Assembly (NCBI RefSeq): GCF_023501975.1
Contig: NZ_JAMFLH010000005.1
Location: forward strand, 62,001-126,000
Reading direction: 5' to 3'
Origin: Altererythrobacter sp. KTW20L
Lineage (GTDB): Bacteria; Pseudomonadota; Alphaproteobacteria; Sphingomonadales; Sphingomonadaceae
Length of the DNA: 64,000 nt
Every line of letters starts with the position of its first letter. Within the stretch, counting starts at the first letter, position 1. Under the pieces are notes generated by a model. That model had not been told where the DNA came from and ran no database searches. It saw only the letters and a program-made list of their open reading frames with translations. Of the stretch, positions 51,976 to 60,931 are shown piece by piece. The translations under genes were made by a program, and so were the position numbers.

Positions 51976-53375
51976 GGTTCCATTCCCAAGGTCTTGCGGG
52001 CCCCTGCCACCTGCTTGCGTACCTGTTCCGGCGCAGTCCCGCCATAGCTGTTGCGGGCTGCAACCGAAGCCTCGACCGAAAGCGCGGCGAACACGCGGTC
52101 ATCGATCCGGCTGTCGATTGCCTGGAGGTCAGCCAGCGGCAACTGGTCGAGCGCCACGCCGCGGCCTTCCGCCAGCTTCACCGCCGCGCCGGTGATGTGG
52201 TGCGCCTCGCGGAAGGGAATGTCGGCCTGCCGCACCAGCCAGTCGGCAAGGTCGGTCGCCGTGGCATAGCCCATTTCCGCCGCCTGCCGCATCCGTGAGG
52301 TATTGAACGTGCTGTCGGCCACCATGCCGGTCATCGCCGCGATGGACAGGCACAGGAGGTTGGCCGCTTCGAACACCGGCGGCTTGTCATCCTGCATGTC
52401 CTTGGAATAGGCCAGCGGCAAGCCTTTCATCGTGACCATCAGCGACACCAGGCAACCGGTGATCCGCCCCGCGTGCCCGCGCACAAGTTCGGCGGCATCG
52501 GGGTTCTTCTTCTGCGGCATGATCGAGGAGCCGGTGCTTAGGCTGTCGGCCATGCGGACAAAGCCGAACGGCTGGCTCGCCCAGATCACGAATTCTTCCG
52601 CCAGCCGCGACAGGTGCAGGCTGCACTGGGCAGCGGCATTGAGATAATCGAGCGCAAAATCGCGGTCCGATACGGCATCGAGGCTGTTGGCCGTAGGGCG
52701 GTCGAAGTCGAGCGCCTGGGCCGTCATCTCGCGGTCGATGGGAAAGCCCGTGCCCGCCAGCGCCGCACTGCCGAGCGGACACTGGTTCAGCCGCTCGCGG
52801 GCATCGGCAAAGCGCGACACGTCGCGGCTGACCATCTCGTAATAGGCCATCAGGTGGTGGCCCAGGGTTACCGGCTGGGCGATCTGCAGGTGGGTGAAGC
52901 CGGGCATGATGCTGCCATTGTGCTCGCCAGCCTGCGTCACCAGCGCGCGTTGCAGGCCCTGCAGCCCGTCCATCACCTGGTCGATCGCATCGCGCACCCA
53001 CAGGCGGAAATCAGTCGCCACCTGGTCATTGCGGCTGCGCGCGGTGTGGAGGCGGCCTGCCGCCGGGCCGATCAATTCGGCGAGGCGGCTCTCGGTGGTC
53101 ATGTGGATGTCTTCGAGCGCCCAGTCTTCGGGCACGCCGTTCGCCTCGTACTCGGCGGCGACCTGGTCCAGCCCGGCCAGGATCGCCTCGGCATCCTCCC
53201 CGCTGACGATATCGCAGGCGCCCAGCATGGCGACATGGGCGCGGCTCGCTGCGATGTCCTGTCGCCACAGAGCCTTGTCGAACGGGATGGATGCGTTAAT
53301 CTCGCGCATGATGGCGGAAGGCCCTTCGGCGAACCGCCCGCCCCACATCGCGTTGGAGGAACTGACCTTGCTCAA
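51972..53375 (-). CDS. argH: Argininosuccinate lyase
   Basis: Fumarase-superfamily enzyme giving arginine and fumarate, 467 residues. [21 protein letters not shown] is the family N-terminus, [22 protein letters not shown] and [12 protein letters not shown] line the site, and [19 protein letters not shown] is the signature loop. The start is taken as TTG at 53375, though ATG at 53348 (MWGGRF) is possible. With the TTG start its 5' end overlaps the divergent tlpA by 8 bases. Confidence 0.94.
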   Translation of the reverse strand: MSKVSSSNAMWGGRFAEGPSAIMREINASIPFDKALWRQDIAASRAHVAMLGACDIVSGEDAEAILAGLDQVAAEYEANGVPEDWALEDIHMTTESRLAELIGPAAGRLHTARSRNDQVATDFRLWVRDAIDQVMDGLQGLQRALVTQAGEHNGSIMPGFTHLQIAQPVTLGHHLMAYYEMVSRDVSRFADARERLNQCPLGSAALAGTGFPIDREMTAQALDFDRPTANSLDAVSDRDFALDYLNAAAQCSLHLSRLAEEFVIWASQPFGFVRMADSLSTGSSIMPQKKNPDAAELVRGHAGRITGCLVSLMVTMKGLPLAYSKDMQDDKPPVFEAANLLCLSIAAMTGMVADSTFNTSRMRQAAEMGYATATDLADWLVRQADIPFREAHHITGAAVKLAEGRGVALDQLPLADLQAIDSRIDDRVFAALSVEASVAARNSYGGTAPEQVRKQVAGARKTLGMEP

Positions 53376-53961
53376 GACGACATACCGCTCCGCTATGCTC
53401 GCCGTCCTGGTGGCCGGCGCTCTGGCGGGTTGCGATAACGGCGCAGGTGATGAGGCGCAAGGCGGCGATCAAGTCTCTTCGGAAACCGGGGCCGAGGACT
53501 TCACCGGCACGATCGACCGCACGTTCGCCGGCGACATGCTGCCCGAAGTCACCCTGATCGATCCAGATGGCACCACCCTGGCCCTGGCCGAAGCGGCCGG
53601 CACGCCGATCCTGCTCAACCTCTGGGCCACCTGGTGCGCGCCCTGCGTGGCCGAAATGCCCATGCTGGATGAACTGGCGGCAGAGATGGACGGCCAAGTG
53701 CGGGTGCTGACGGTGAGCGAGGACATCAACGGGGCCGAGGCGGTGGTGCCCTTCTTCGAGCGCCATGGCCTCGCCAACTTGCCGCGCTGGATGGATTCCA
53801 CCAACGACCTGGCCTTCAAGTTCGGCGGCGGGGCATCCCTGCCGCTGACCGTGCTGTATGATGCCGAAGGCAAGGAAGTATGGCGCATGATCGGTGCCTA
53901 TCACTGGACCAGCGAAGATGCCCGCGTGCTGATCGCCGAAGGGCTGCCGGGCGGTGCCTGA
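53368..53961 (+). CDS. TlpA/ResA-family thiol-disulfide lipoprotein
   Basis: A membrane-anchored thioredoxin-like protein of 197 residues. Lipobox LAGC (Cys22), a Gly/Glu-rich linker, then [18 protein letters not shown] with the active-site Cys90 and Cys93 (W-C-A-P-C), and [17 protein letters not shown] as the cis-Pro strand. It probably reduces disulfides in the periplasm, for example during cytochrome c maturation. The start is the TTG at 53368: GGAGGA at 53355-53360 is spaced 7 nt from it and it gives a complete lipoprotein signal. Confidence 0.88.
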   Translation: MLKTTYRSAMLAVLVAGALAGCDNGAGDEAQGGDQVSSETGAEDFTGTIDRTFAGDMLPEVTLIDPDGTTLALAEAAGTPILLNLWATWCAPCVAEMPMLDELAAEMDGQVRVLTVSEDINGAEAVVPFFERHGLANLPRWMDSTNDLAFKFGGGASLPLTVLYDAEGKEVWRMIGAYHWTSEDARVLIAEGLPGGA

Positions 53962-54733
53962 CCGCTTCGCCTCGCAATTCGCCGCCGATCTTGACCGGCG
54001 CAGGGTGCTGGCGGGCCTCGCTGGCGGCATCGGTGGGCTGGTGCTGGCCGGATGCGGCAGCCGCGCGGGCGCGCAGGCCGTGGCGGCGCAGGAGTGCCCT
54101 GTCACCCCGACCGAGATTCGCGGCCCCTTTCCCGCCGATGGGGTGGGCGGACATGACCGCACGATCAACGTGCTGGCGCTGGACGGAGCCGAGCGCGGGG
54201 ATATCCGGGCGAGCTTCGCCGGAATGGCAGGAGAAGCCGCCGGTGTGCCCCTGGCCATCGAACTCGCGCTGGCCGCCAACCCGCAGGACTGCGCAGCCCT
54301 GGCCGGGCACGCGGTTTATCTGTGGCAGTGCGATGCGCGCGGCGACTATTCGCTCTATACCGCCCCGCAAGTGAACTACCTGCGCGGATTGCAGCAGGCG
54401 GGCGCTGATGGCGTGGTGCGGTTCACCTCGATAGTGCCCGGCTGCTATGGCGGGCGAGCGCCGCACCTCCATCTCGAAGTGTTCCGCGATGCGGCGGCGG
54501 CCGTGGCAGGCGAGGCACCCTTGCTGGTCTCGCAACTCGGCCTGCCGCCGGAACCATGCGACGCAGTCTATGCCGATGCGGCGACCTATGGCGACAGCGC
54601 CGCCAACCACGCCCGCTGGCCCGCGACCCGCGACTGGGCCTTCCGCGGGGCCGACCGTGCCCATATGGTGCTGGCGATGGACGGCGACGTCGAACGCGGG
54701 TTTACGGCCAGGGCTACCGTGGCGCTGGGCTAA
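53954..54733 (+). CDS. Intradiol ring-cleavage dioxygenase-like protein, TAT/lipoprotein
   Basis: A 259-residue protein with a twin-Arg signal (DRRRVLAGLAGG) and lipobox LAGC (Cys34), so probably exported folded and lipidated. The core is an intradiol dioxygenase: DARGDYSLYT gives the first Fe Tyr, and VRFTSIVPGCYGGRAPHLHLEV the second Tyr and two His ligands. All four iron ligands appear present. Extracytoplasmic intradiol-like proteins are known but substrates are mostly unproven. GTG at 53954 overlaps the tlpA stop. Confidence 0.83.
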   Translation: MPDRFASQFAADLDRRRVLAGLAGGIGGLVLAGCGSRAGAQAVAAQECPVTPTEIRGPFPADGVGGHDRTINVLALDGAERGDIRASFAGMAGEAAGVPLAIELALAANPQDCAALAGHAVYLWQCDARGDYSLYTAPQVNYLRGLQQAGADGVVRFTSIVPGCYGGRAPHLHLEVFRDAAAAVAGEAPLLVSQLGLPPEPCDAVYADAATYGDSAANHARWPATRDWAFRGADRAHMVLAMDGDVERGFTARATVALG

Positions 54734-55947
54734 GGCGCCCGCAGCGCCGCGTAGTCCGGCAGGGCAAGGCCGAGCGCTTCCAGCGGCGACCCCGCCAGCC
54801 CCGCCACCAGCCGCGCCTTGATCGCTGGCCCGGGGGCAATGCGCGAAGCCGGGGCCAGCAGCAGGTCACGAACCATGGCAGGCCACGCACTGGCGGATTG
54901 GTACAACGGCGTGAAGGCGGCGGTGAGCCACTGGTACAGCCGCACATGGTTGCGCCTGAGGGCAATCGCCAGCTCCAGCCGGTGCTGCAACTCCCCCTCG
55001 CTCTCCAGCGCCATGGACAGGGCAAAGGCATCGAGCAGCGCCGTGTTGGCCCCCTGCCCCAGTTGCGGGCTGGCCGAGTGCCAGGCATCGCCGATATGGA
55101 CCAGCCGATCCTCTACCGGCGGGGCAAAGCTGCGGTGGGCATAGCAGGCAAAGACCATCTGTTCGGGGGACTGGAGCTGGTCCAGCACCGCATCGCACTG
55201 CGGCCACAGGTCCGTCACCTCGGCTTTGAACTGCGCCAGGCTGTTCGCCTGCCAGGCCGCATGGTCCGCCTGCTGCAGCGACCAGAAGAACGAAAACTCG
55301 CGCACCCCGCCCGCCCCGCGCCGCCCGGTGGGCAGCACCCCCGCCATCTTGCCCGCATTTTCATAGCGCTGTTCGAGCAGACTGGCATCGAACGGTCCGT
55401 CCTCCGGCCATTCCATCGTGCACCACAGCGCGCCGAACGGCAGGTAACTGTCGCCCGCCGGGGCCAGCGGCGAGCCTACGCCCATGCAATCGACCACCAG
55501 TTCGTGCGCGGCGGCCGCGTCGCGGTCGGTGAAGTGGAGCCGGCGGCTATCTGCACCCGCCGTGCTAACGCGGACCTGGTGATCGGTCAGGATGGCGATC
55601 CCTGCGGCCATCACGGCGCGGTGCAGCACATCGAACAGGCTGGCGCGGTGGATGCCGATGCCGAACACCCCCGCCATGCCGAGGTCCGCATAGTCGGCCT
55701 CCAGCACCGCCACCCCTTCACGGTTCAGCCCGTGGAGCCGCTGGATCGGCGCCCCGCAGGCCAGCGCCTCTGCCGCGAGGCCCATGCGGTCGAGCACTGC
55801 CATGCCCGTCGGCTGAAGCATCAGGCCCGACCCTACCGGGCGCGGTGCGGGGAAGCGGTCATAAAGCGTGACATGGTGGCCCTGGCGATGCAGCAGCAAT
55901 GCCGCCGCGAGCCCGCCGATGCCGCACCCGGCAATCCCGATATCCAT
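54730..55947 (-). CDS. FAD-dependent monooxygenase-like protein with altered DG motif
   Basis: A 405-residue flavoprotein of the aromatic hydroxylase/UbiH class. The N-terminal dinucleotide site is IGIAGCGIGGLAAALLLHRQGHHVTLYDR (G-x-G-x2-G), and the FAD ribityl motif is LVHIGDAWHSASPQLGQGANTALLDA. The middle DG motif, normally GADG, reads VVDCMGVGSPLAPAG, which removes the usual NAD(P)H/FAD contact, so function may differ from classic hydroxylases. It is convergent with the intradiol gene (4-bp overlap of stops) and runs away from the LysR gene by 83 bp. Confidence 0.85.
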   Translation of the reverse strand: MDIGIAGCGIGGLAAALLLHRQGHHVTLYDRFPAPRPVGSGLMLQPTGMAVLDRMGLAAEALACGAPIQRLHGLNREGVAVLEADYADLGMAGVFGIGIHRASLFDVLHRAVMAAGIAILTDHQVRVSTAGADSRRLHFTDRDAAAAHELVVDCMGVGSPLAPAGDSYLPFGALWCTMEWPEDGPFDASLLEQRYENAGKMAGVLPTGRRGAGGVREFSFFWSLQQADHAAWQANSLAQFKAEVTDLWPQCDAVLDQLQSPEQMVFACYAHRSFAPPVEDRLVHIGDAWHSASPQLGQGANTALLDAFALSMALESEGELQHRLELAIALRRNHVRLYQWLTAAFTPLYQSASAWPAMVRDLLLAPASRIAPGPAIKARLVAGLAGSPLEALGLALPDYAALRAP

Positions 55948-56030
55948 CTGCCCCGTTCCTTATCACCCTTCTTCATCCCTAGCAGCCGGCACCGGTGCGG
56001 CAAGGACCGGGATCGACGGCCAGCAGGAGC

Positions 56031-56963
56031 TTACGCGAGTGACTCGACGTGCTCGGCCAGCAAGGCCCAGGTTGCCGCGTGCAGTTGCGATACCAGCCAG
56101 CGCAAGCCGGGATCGTCGCGCCGGGCACGGTTGATCTGGACCATCTGCTGCATGTCCGGAAACGGGAACGGCATTTCCTGCCAGGCGATGTCCAGCCGGC
56201 TCGCCATCACCCGGGCCAGCAGGCGATGCATCACGGCCAGCCGCTGTGTGCCTACCACAAGGTCCGGCACGCTGGTGAAAGACGATGCGGTGATCTGGAT
56301 CCTGCGCCCCGGGGCCAGGCTGGCGAGCTGGCTCTCGGCAAATGACGCCCGGTTGGCCTGCCCCACGCGCACTGCCACGTGCTCCGCCCGGGCGAAGGCG
56401 TCCAGCGTCAGGGGCTTCTGCACCAGCCGGTTTCCCGACCAGCCCACCACCACGTGCCGTTCGGCAAACAGCAGTTCGGTCGGATGGCCTTCGACACAAT
56501 GTTCCTGCGGCGTGAGGAGGAGGTCGATCTCCCCACGGTCAAGCTCGCTTTGCGCCTGTTGCGACGGAGCCACGATATCCAGCCGCACCGACGGGGCCAC
56601 ATGCTGCAACCGGATCACCAGCCGGTTGAACAGGACCGCCACGAGATAGTCCGACGCGCAGATCCGGAATGTCCGGTCCGAGCGGGCCGGATCGAAGGCG
56701 GTCGAAGCGGCAATCAGCTCGTCGAGCCGGCCGAGCAGGGGCTTCAGCTCTCGCTGCAGGGAGATGGCTTCTGCGGTGGGGATCATCCGCCTGCCCTGCG
56801 AGACCAGCAGGGGATTGCCGAAGAACTGGCGCAGCCGCGCAAGCGAAGCGCTCATCGCGGGCTGCGACACGTTCAGCCGCTCCGCCGCGCGCGTCACGCT
56901 GCCTTCCTCGACCAGGATGTCGAGCGCAAACAGCAGGTTGAGATCGAGACCCTTGAACCGCAT
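56031..56963 (-). CDS. LysR-family transcriptional regulator
   Basis: A 310-residue LysR regulator. The N-terminal winged HTH is LDLNLLFALDILVEEGSVTRAAERLNVSQPAMSASLARLRQFFG (about residues 6-49); the substrate-binding domain has the usual two-lobe pattern (FRICASDYLVAVLFNRLVIRL...). The NodD/SyrM-like start MRFKGLDLNLL is characteristic. It is transcribed divergently from the monooxygenase-dioxygenase operon across 78 bp that contain a T-N11-A type dyad, so it most likely controls that operon with an aromatic inducer. Confidence 0.92.
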   Translation of the reverse strand: MRFKGLDLNLLFALDILVEEGSVTRAAERLNVSQPAMSASLARLRQFFGNPLLVSQGRRMIPTAEAISLQRELKPLLGRLDELIAASTAFDPARSDRTFRICASDYLVAVLFNRLVIRLQHVAPSVRLDIVAPSQQAQSELDRGEIDLLLTPQEHCVEGHPTELLFAERHVVVGWSGNRLVQKPLTLDAFARAEHVAVRVGQANRASFAESQLASLAPGRRIQITASSFTSVPDLVVGTQRLAVMHRLLARVMASRLDIAWQEMPFPFPDMQQMVQINRARRDDPGLRWLVSQLHAATWALLAEHVESLA

Positions 56964-57022
56964 AAGTTATCCGCCATACTTATGGATAATCATCATAACA
57001 ATCGATTTTAGTTATCCGATAA
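56962..57022. promoter_or_regulatory. Candidate LysR operator array
   Basis: Between the LysR start (56963) and the monooxygenase ATG (57042): TTATCC-N11-GGATAA (56967-56989), a perfect 6-bp dyad with the 11-nt spacing typical of LysR boxes; ATAAGT-N10-ACTTAT (56962-56983) overlapping it and the LysR start; and TTATC-C-GATAA (57012-57022). The repeated TTATCC element suggests a high-affinity site plus an activation site near the operon promoter. The region is AT-rich compared with its surroundings. Confidence 0.7.
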
Positions 57023-57041
57023 TTTGCGCCATCCTGCCCCC

Positions 57042-58157
57042 ATGCAACAGATGAACATACTCGTGATCGGCGGCGGGATCGGCGGCCTGACCAGCGCGAT
57101 CGCTCTTGGCAAGGATGGCCACAAGGTCACCGTAATCGAGCGCGATCCGCAGTGGTCGGTCTATGGCGTGGGGATCATCCAGCAGGGCAATGTCCTGCGG
57201 GCCATGAACCAGCTTGGACTGCTGGACGATTACCTTGCCGCATCGGTCGGTTTCGATTTCGTGGCGGTCCATGCGCCCAACGGAGCCATGGTCGCCAAGA
57301 TACCCTCGCCCAAGCTGGTCGATGGCTGCCCGGCCAATGTCGGCATCGGCCGCCGCGCGCTGCAAAAGCTGCTGGCGGACCACACGCTCGCCAGCGGGGC
57401 CGAGGTCAGGCTGGGAGTTACGGCCAACAGTTTCGACGATGACGGCCAGGGCGTCACCGTGGCTTTCTCTGATGGCACATCCAGCCGTTATGATATCGTC
57501 ATCGGGGCCGACGGGGTCCATTCGCAGACGCGCGGGATGCTGTTCCCCGATCTGGACGGCCCGCAATTCACCGGCCAGGCGGTGTGGCGCTATAACATGC
57601 CGCGCAGCGAAGGGCTGGATTCGCTGCATGTCTATAACGGACCCACCGGCGCGGGCCTCGTGCCGATCAGCAAAGACCTGATGTACATCTATCTGACCAC
57701 GCCGGAGCCCGACAACCCGCGGTATCCGACAGAAGGCCTCGCCGCCCGGATGGTCGAGAAGATGGCGGGCTTGGCCGGTGAAGTCGGCGCGCTCGCCCGC
57801 CACGTGACCGATGATGAAGCGGTCGTCTATCGCCCGCTGGAAGGTATGATGCTGCGCGGCGACTGGCACAAGGGCCGCGTGGTCATGCTGGGCGATGCGG
57901 TCCATGCCACTACCCCGCACCTTGGCCAGGGGGCGGGCATGGCGATCGAGGATTCGATCGTGCTTGCCGAGGAACTGGCCCGTGCGGCCACCCCGGACGA
58001 AGCCTTTGCCGCCTATCGCGCTCGCCGGTTCGAACGCTGCGCCTATATCGTGGACCGGTCGCTGGAGATTTGCATGGGGCAACTCGGCAAGGGGCCGCCG
58101 GTCGATAATGCCAAGGCCACGGCGGACATGTTCCAGGTCGTTGCCCAATCCATCTGA
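57042..58157 (+). CDS. FAD-dependent aromatic-ring monooxygenase
   Basis: A 371-residue flavin hydroxylase. NILVIGGGIGGLTSAIALGKDGHKVTVIERD is the FAD-binding site, SSRYDIVIGADGVHSQTR the intact DG motif, and GRVVMLGDAVHATTPHLGQGAGMAIEDS the GD motif. It should hydroxylate an aromatic acid or phenol using NAD(P)H and O2. ATG at 57042 is chosen; codons from 57024 lie in the operator region. First gene of the LysR-controlled operon, so it likely makes the catechol-type substrate for the next enzyme. Confidence 0.9.
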   Translation: MQQMNILVIGGGIGGLTSAIALGKDGHKVTVIERDPQWSVYGVGIIQQGNVLRAMNQLGLLDDYLAASVGFDFVAVHAPNGAMVAKIPSPKLVDGCPANVGIGRRALQKLLADHTLASGAEVRLGVTANSFDDDGQGVTVAFSDGTSSRYDIVIGADGVHSQTRGMLFPDLDGPQFTGQAVWRYNMPRSEGLDSLHVYNGPTGAGLVPISKDLMYIYLTTPEPDNPRYPTEGLAARMVEKMAGLAGEVGALARHVTDDEAVVYRPLEGMMLRGDWHKGRVVMLGDAVHATTPHLGQGAGMAIEDSIVLAEELARAATPDEAFAAYRARRFERCAYIVDRSLEICMGQLGKGPPVDNAKATADMFQVVAQSI

Positions 58158-58183
58158 CCCAATCCATCTCAGGAGTATCGGCC

Positions 58184-59086
58184 ATGAGCCGCGTTACGGA
58201 TATCCGCTATATCGGCTACGGGGTCGAGAATTTCGACGCCGAGGCTGCCTTCTATGCCCAGGACTGGGGGCTGGTCGAAGTCGCCAGCGCGGACGACCTG
58301 GCCTGGTTCCGCACCGAGGGCGATGACGAGCACCACGTGGTGCGGCTGCACAAGTCAGATGCCAACCATGTCGAGGTGATCGCGCTCGCCGCCGATGACC
58401 GGGCCAGCGTGGAAGCGCTGCACGCCAAGGTGGCAGAGGCCGGCTGCAAGGTGATCCATCCCCCGCGCGATATCGACGGGCCGGGCGGCGGCTACGGCTT
58501 CCGCTTCTTCTCGCCCGATGGCCTGCCCTTCGAGATTTCATGCGACGTGGCAAGCGGCCCGTCGCGCGACATTGACCGGTGGGAAGGTATCCCTGTGCGC
58601 ATCAGCCACATCGTGCTCCATTCGCCCGACCACCAGGCCGCCGTGCGCTTCTTCTGCGATGTGCTTGGCTTCCGGGTCAGCGACTGGCTGGGCGATTTCA
58701 TGTGCTTCCTGCGCTGCAATTCGGCCCATCACCGGATCGCGATCCTGCCGGGGCCGCCGTGCCTCAACCACGTGGCCTATGACATGACCAATGTGGACGG
58801 CATGCTGCGCGGCGTCTCGCGCCTGAAGCAGCGCGATATCGATATCCGCTGGGGTCCGGGACGGCACACGGCGGGCGACAACACCTTCAGCTATTTCGTC
58901 ACCCCCGGCGGCTTCGCGGTGGAATATACCGCCGAGCTGGAAGAGGTCGATTTCGACACCCACGAAGCGAAGGTCCACAAGCCAGAGCCACGGGTGATGG
59001 ACCAGTGGGGCATCGGCGTCGGCGGACCGCAGACCATGCCGCACGCCGCGCCCGATCCGCGCCTGTTCCAGCCGGCCGGGGTCTGA
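58184..59086 (+). CDS. Extradiol-type ring-cleavage dioxygenase (two VOC domains)
   Basis: A 300-residue type I extradiol dioxygenase-like protein with two VOC modules: residues about 5-120 (DIRYIGYGVENFDAEAAFYAQDWGL) and about 138-265. The second carries the metal triad: His in RISHIVLHSPDH, His in PCLNHVAYDMTN and Glu in GGFAVEYTAELEE. It resembles 2,3-dihydroxybiphenyl 1,2-dioxygenases. It lies 26 bp after the monooxygenase and 4 bp before the hydrolase; meta-cleavage of the hydroxylated ring is the expected step. Confidence 0.87.
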   Translation: MSRVTDIRYIGYGVENFDAEAAFYAQDWGLVEVASADDLAWFRTEGDDEHHVVRLHKSDANHVEVIALAADDRASVEALHAKVAEAGCKVIHPPRDIDGPGGGYGFRFFSPDGLPFEISCDVASGPSRDIDRWEGIPVRISHIVLHSPDHQAAVRFFCDVLGFRVSDWLGDFMCFLRCNSAHHRIAILPGPPCLNHVAYDMTNVDGMLRGVSRLKQRDIDIRWGPGRHTAGDNTFSYFVTPGGFAVEYTAELEEVDFDTHEAKVHKPEPRVMDQWGIGVGGPQTMPHAAPDPRLFQPAGV

Positions 59087-59090
59087 GCCG

Positions 59091-60248
59091 GTGGCCCTGT
59101 TCGAATACTTCCCCAACTACATCTGGAACCTGTCGGTCGCCATGGCGCTGGAAAGCGGCGGCAAGATCGGCGAGATCATCGACATGTGCGCGCCGATCCG
59201 CGAGGCGGCCGAGCGCGGCGATGCCGGGACCGGCGAATTCATGCAGCAATGGGTAGCCAAGGCTGACACGCTGCTGGACCTCGCCGCCGAGGACGAAGCG
59301 CGCGGACGCGGCTTTTCCGCTTCCGCCAAGCTGGAGCGGGCCTCGCTCTACCTGCTGGTGGCCGAACGGATGCAGCAGCAGGGCTCTGCCGGACGAGAGG
59401 AAACCTATCGCAAGGCGCGCGAGGCGTTCGACCGTTCGACCAAGCTGGGTTCGCTACCGCGCGAACGGGTGGAAATTCCGCTCGCCACAGGCACGATGCC
59501 GGCCCTGTTCACCCCCGGTGCGGGCCAGGGTCCGCGCCCGGTCGTGGTCTATTGCAACGGGCTCGACAGCACCAAGGAGCTGTTGTTCTGGTCACGCCTG
59601 CCCGAAGCCCTGGCGCGGCGCGGCATCTCGACCCTCTGCGTGGACCAGCCCGGCACCGGCGAGGCCCTGCGGCTGCAAGGCCTGCCGGTCGATCCGCACT
59701 CGGAAAACTGGGCCTCGTGCGCGGTGGACTGGCTGGAAGGCCGCGAAGAAGTGGGCCCGGCGCATATCGGCATGGCCGGCATATCGCTGGGCGGCCACTT
59801 TGCCCCGCGCGCCGTGGCCTATGAACCGCGCTTTGCCAGCGGGGCTGTCTGGGGAGCCAACCACAACTGGCGCGAAGTGCAGGACAAGCGCCGCCGCCGA
59901 GAGGGCGAAAACCCCGTACCGCATTACTGGGCCCACGTGTTCTGGACCTTCGGTGCGAGCGACATGGAGGATTTCCTCGAAAAGTCCGCCGCCATGAATC
60001 TCAACGGTCACATGGACCGGATCAGGGTGCCGTTCCTCGTCACCCATGGGGAAAGCGACCGGCAGATCTCGCTCGACTATGCCCACCAGGCCTATGACCA
60101 GCTGGTCAATTCGCCGCGCCGCGAGCTGAAGATATTCACCCCGCGCGAAGGCGGGGTAGAACACGTGGGGGCCGACAACCTGGCCTTCGGGCGCGACTAT
60201 ATCGCTGACTGGTTCGCCGACACGCTGGGCGGGCGCACGCAATGCTGA
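59091..60248 (+). CDS. Alpha/beta hydrolase of the FrsA/C-C-bond hydrolase type
   Basis: A 385-residue hydrolase with an N-terminal helical cap (residues about 1-130) and a C-terminal alpha/beta core. PVVVYCNGLDSTKELLFW is the oxyanion strand, AGISLGGHFAPRAVAYEP the nucleophile elbow, HGESDRQISLDYAHQAY the Asp region and GGVEHVGADN the catalytic His. Architecture matches the FrsA/2,6-dihydroxypseudooxynicotine hydrolase group that cleaves C-C bonds beta to carbonyls. GTG start at 59091. Placed after the dioxygenase, it would split the ring-cleavage product. Confidence 0.85.
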   Translation: MALFEYFPNYIWNLSVAMALESGGKIGEIIDMCAPIREAAERGDAGTGEFMQQWVAKADTLLDLAAEDEARGRGFSASAKLERASLYLLVAERMQQQGSAGREETYRKAREAFDRSTKLGSLPRERVEIPLATGTMPALFTPGAGQGPRPVVVYCNGLDSTKELLFWSRLPEALARRGISTLCVDQPGTGEALRLQGLPVDPHSENWASCAVDWLEGREEVGPAHIGMAGISLGGHFAPRAVAYEPRFASGAVWGANHNWREVQDKRRRREGENPVPHYWAHVFWTFGASDMEDFLEKSAAMNLNGHMDRIRVPFLVTHGESDRQISLDYAHQAYDQLVNSPRRELKIFTPREGGVEHVGADNLAFGRDYIADWFADTLGGRTQC

Positions 60249-60931
60249 AGCTGTGGTTTGCGCCCAACACCTGCGCCCGCGTCACCCTGACCGCGCTGGA
60301 GGAGATCGGCGAGCCCTTCGAGACCGGCCTGGTCGCCTTCATGGCGGGGGAGCACCGCAAGCCTGCCTATCTGGCGATCAACCCGGCAGGCAAGGTGCCC
60401 GCGCTGGAAACGCCCGAAGGCGTGCTGGTGCAGACCGGCGCCATGCTCACCTGGCTGGCCGAGACTTACCCGCAGGCAAGCCTGCTGCCGGATGCGGCCA
60501 CGGCCTTCGAACGGGCCGCCATTCGCGCCGAGATTTTCCGCTGTTCGTCCGATCTCCACCCGCTGGTCACCCGCTTCGTCATGGCGCCGATGATTTCGGC
60601 CGACCCGCAGCACGCCGGGGCCATCCGCGAGAAGGCGCGCGAGACGCTGCTGATGCAACTGGCACCGCTGGATGCGCGGCTTTCGCGCCAGGAGTGGCAG
60701 GGGGGCGATCGCTGGTCGGTGCTCGATGCCTATCTGGCGTGGATCTGGTTCCGCATTACCGGCAGCGGCTTCGATGCCGATGCCTTCCCGGCGATTGCCG
60801 CGCACCATGATCGCGCCATGGACCGCCCCAGCGCCCAGGCGGCGCTCGCCCGCGAACAGGCGGCAACCGAGGAACTCCAACAGCGCGGACTCGATTTCCG
60901 TCCCCCCTTCGATAAAGGTGCCAAAGCATGA
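60242..60931 (+). CDS. Glutathione S-transferase family protein
   Basis: A 229-residue GST. N-terminal thioredoxin-like domain LKLWFAPNTCARVTLTALEEIG, with INPAGKVPALETPEGVLVQTGAMLTWLAETYP binding glutathione; the C-terminal helical domain has WSVLDAYLAWIWFRI. The active-site residue is likely Asn9 or Thr10 near the N-terminal turn. In aromatic operons such GSTs isomerise maleyl-type ring-cleavage products or detoxify intermediates. Overlaps the hydrolase gene by 7 bases and the cupin gene by 4. Confidence 0.88.
   Translation: MLKLWFAPNTCARVTLTALEEIGEPFETGLVAFMAGEHRKPAYLAINPAGKVPALETPEGVLVQTGAMLTWLAETYPQASLLPDAATAFERAAIRAEIFRCSSDLHPLVTRFVMAPMISADPQHAGAIREKARETLLMQLAPLDARLSRQEWQGGDRWSVLDAYLAWIWFRITGSGFDADAFPAIAAHHDRAMDRPSAQAALAREQAATEELQQRGLDFRPPFDKGAKA

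Noticed and set aside
54556-56649. 697-codon plus-strand frame over the flavoprotein and LysR genes
   Set aside because: Shadow of two genes on the minus strand with clear motifs; internal sequence is low complexity.
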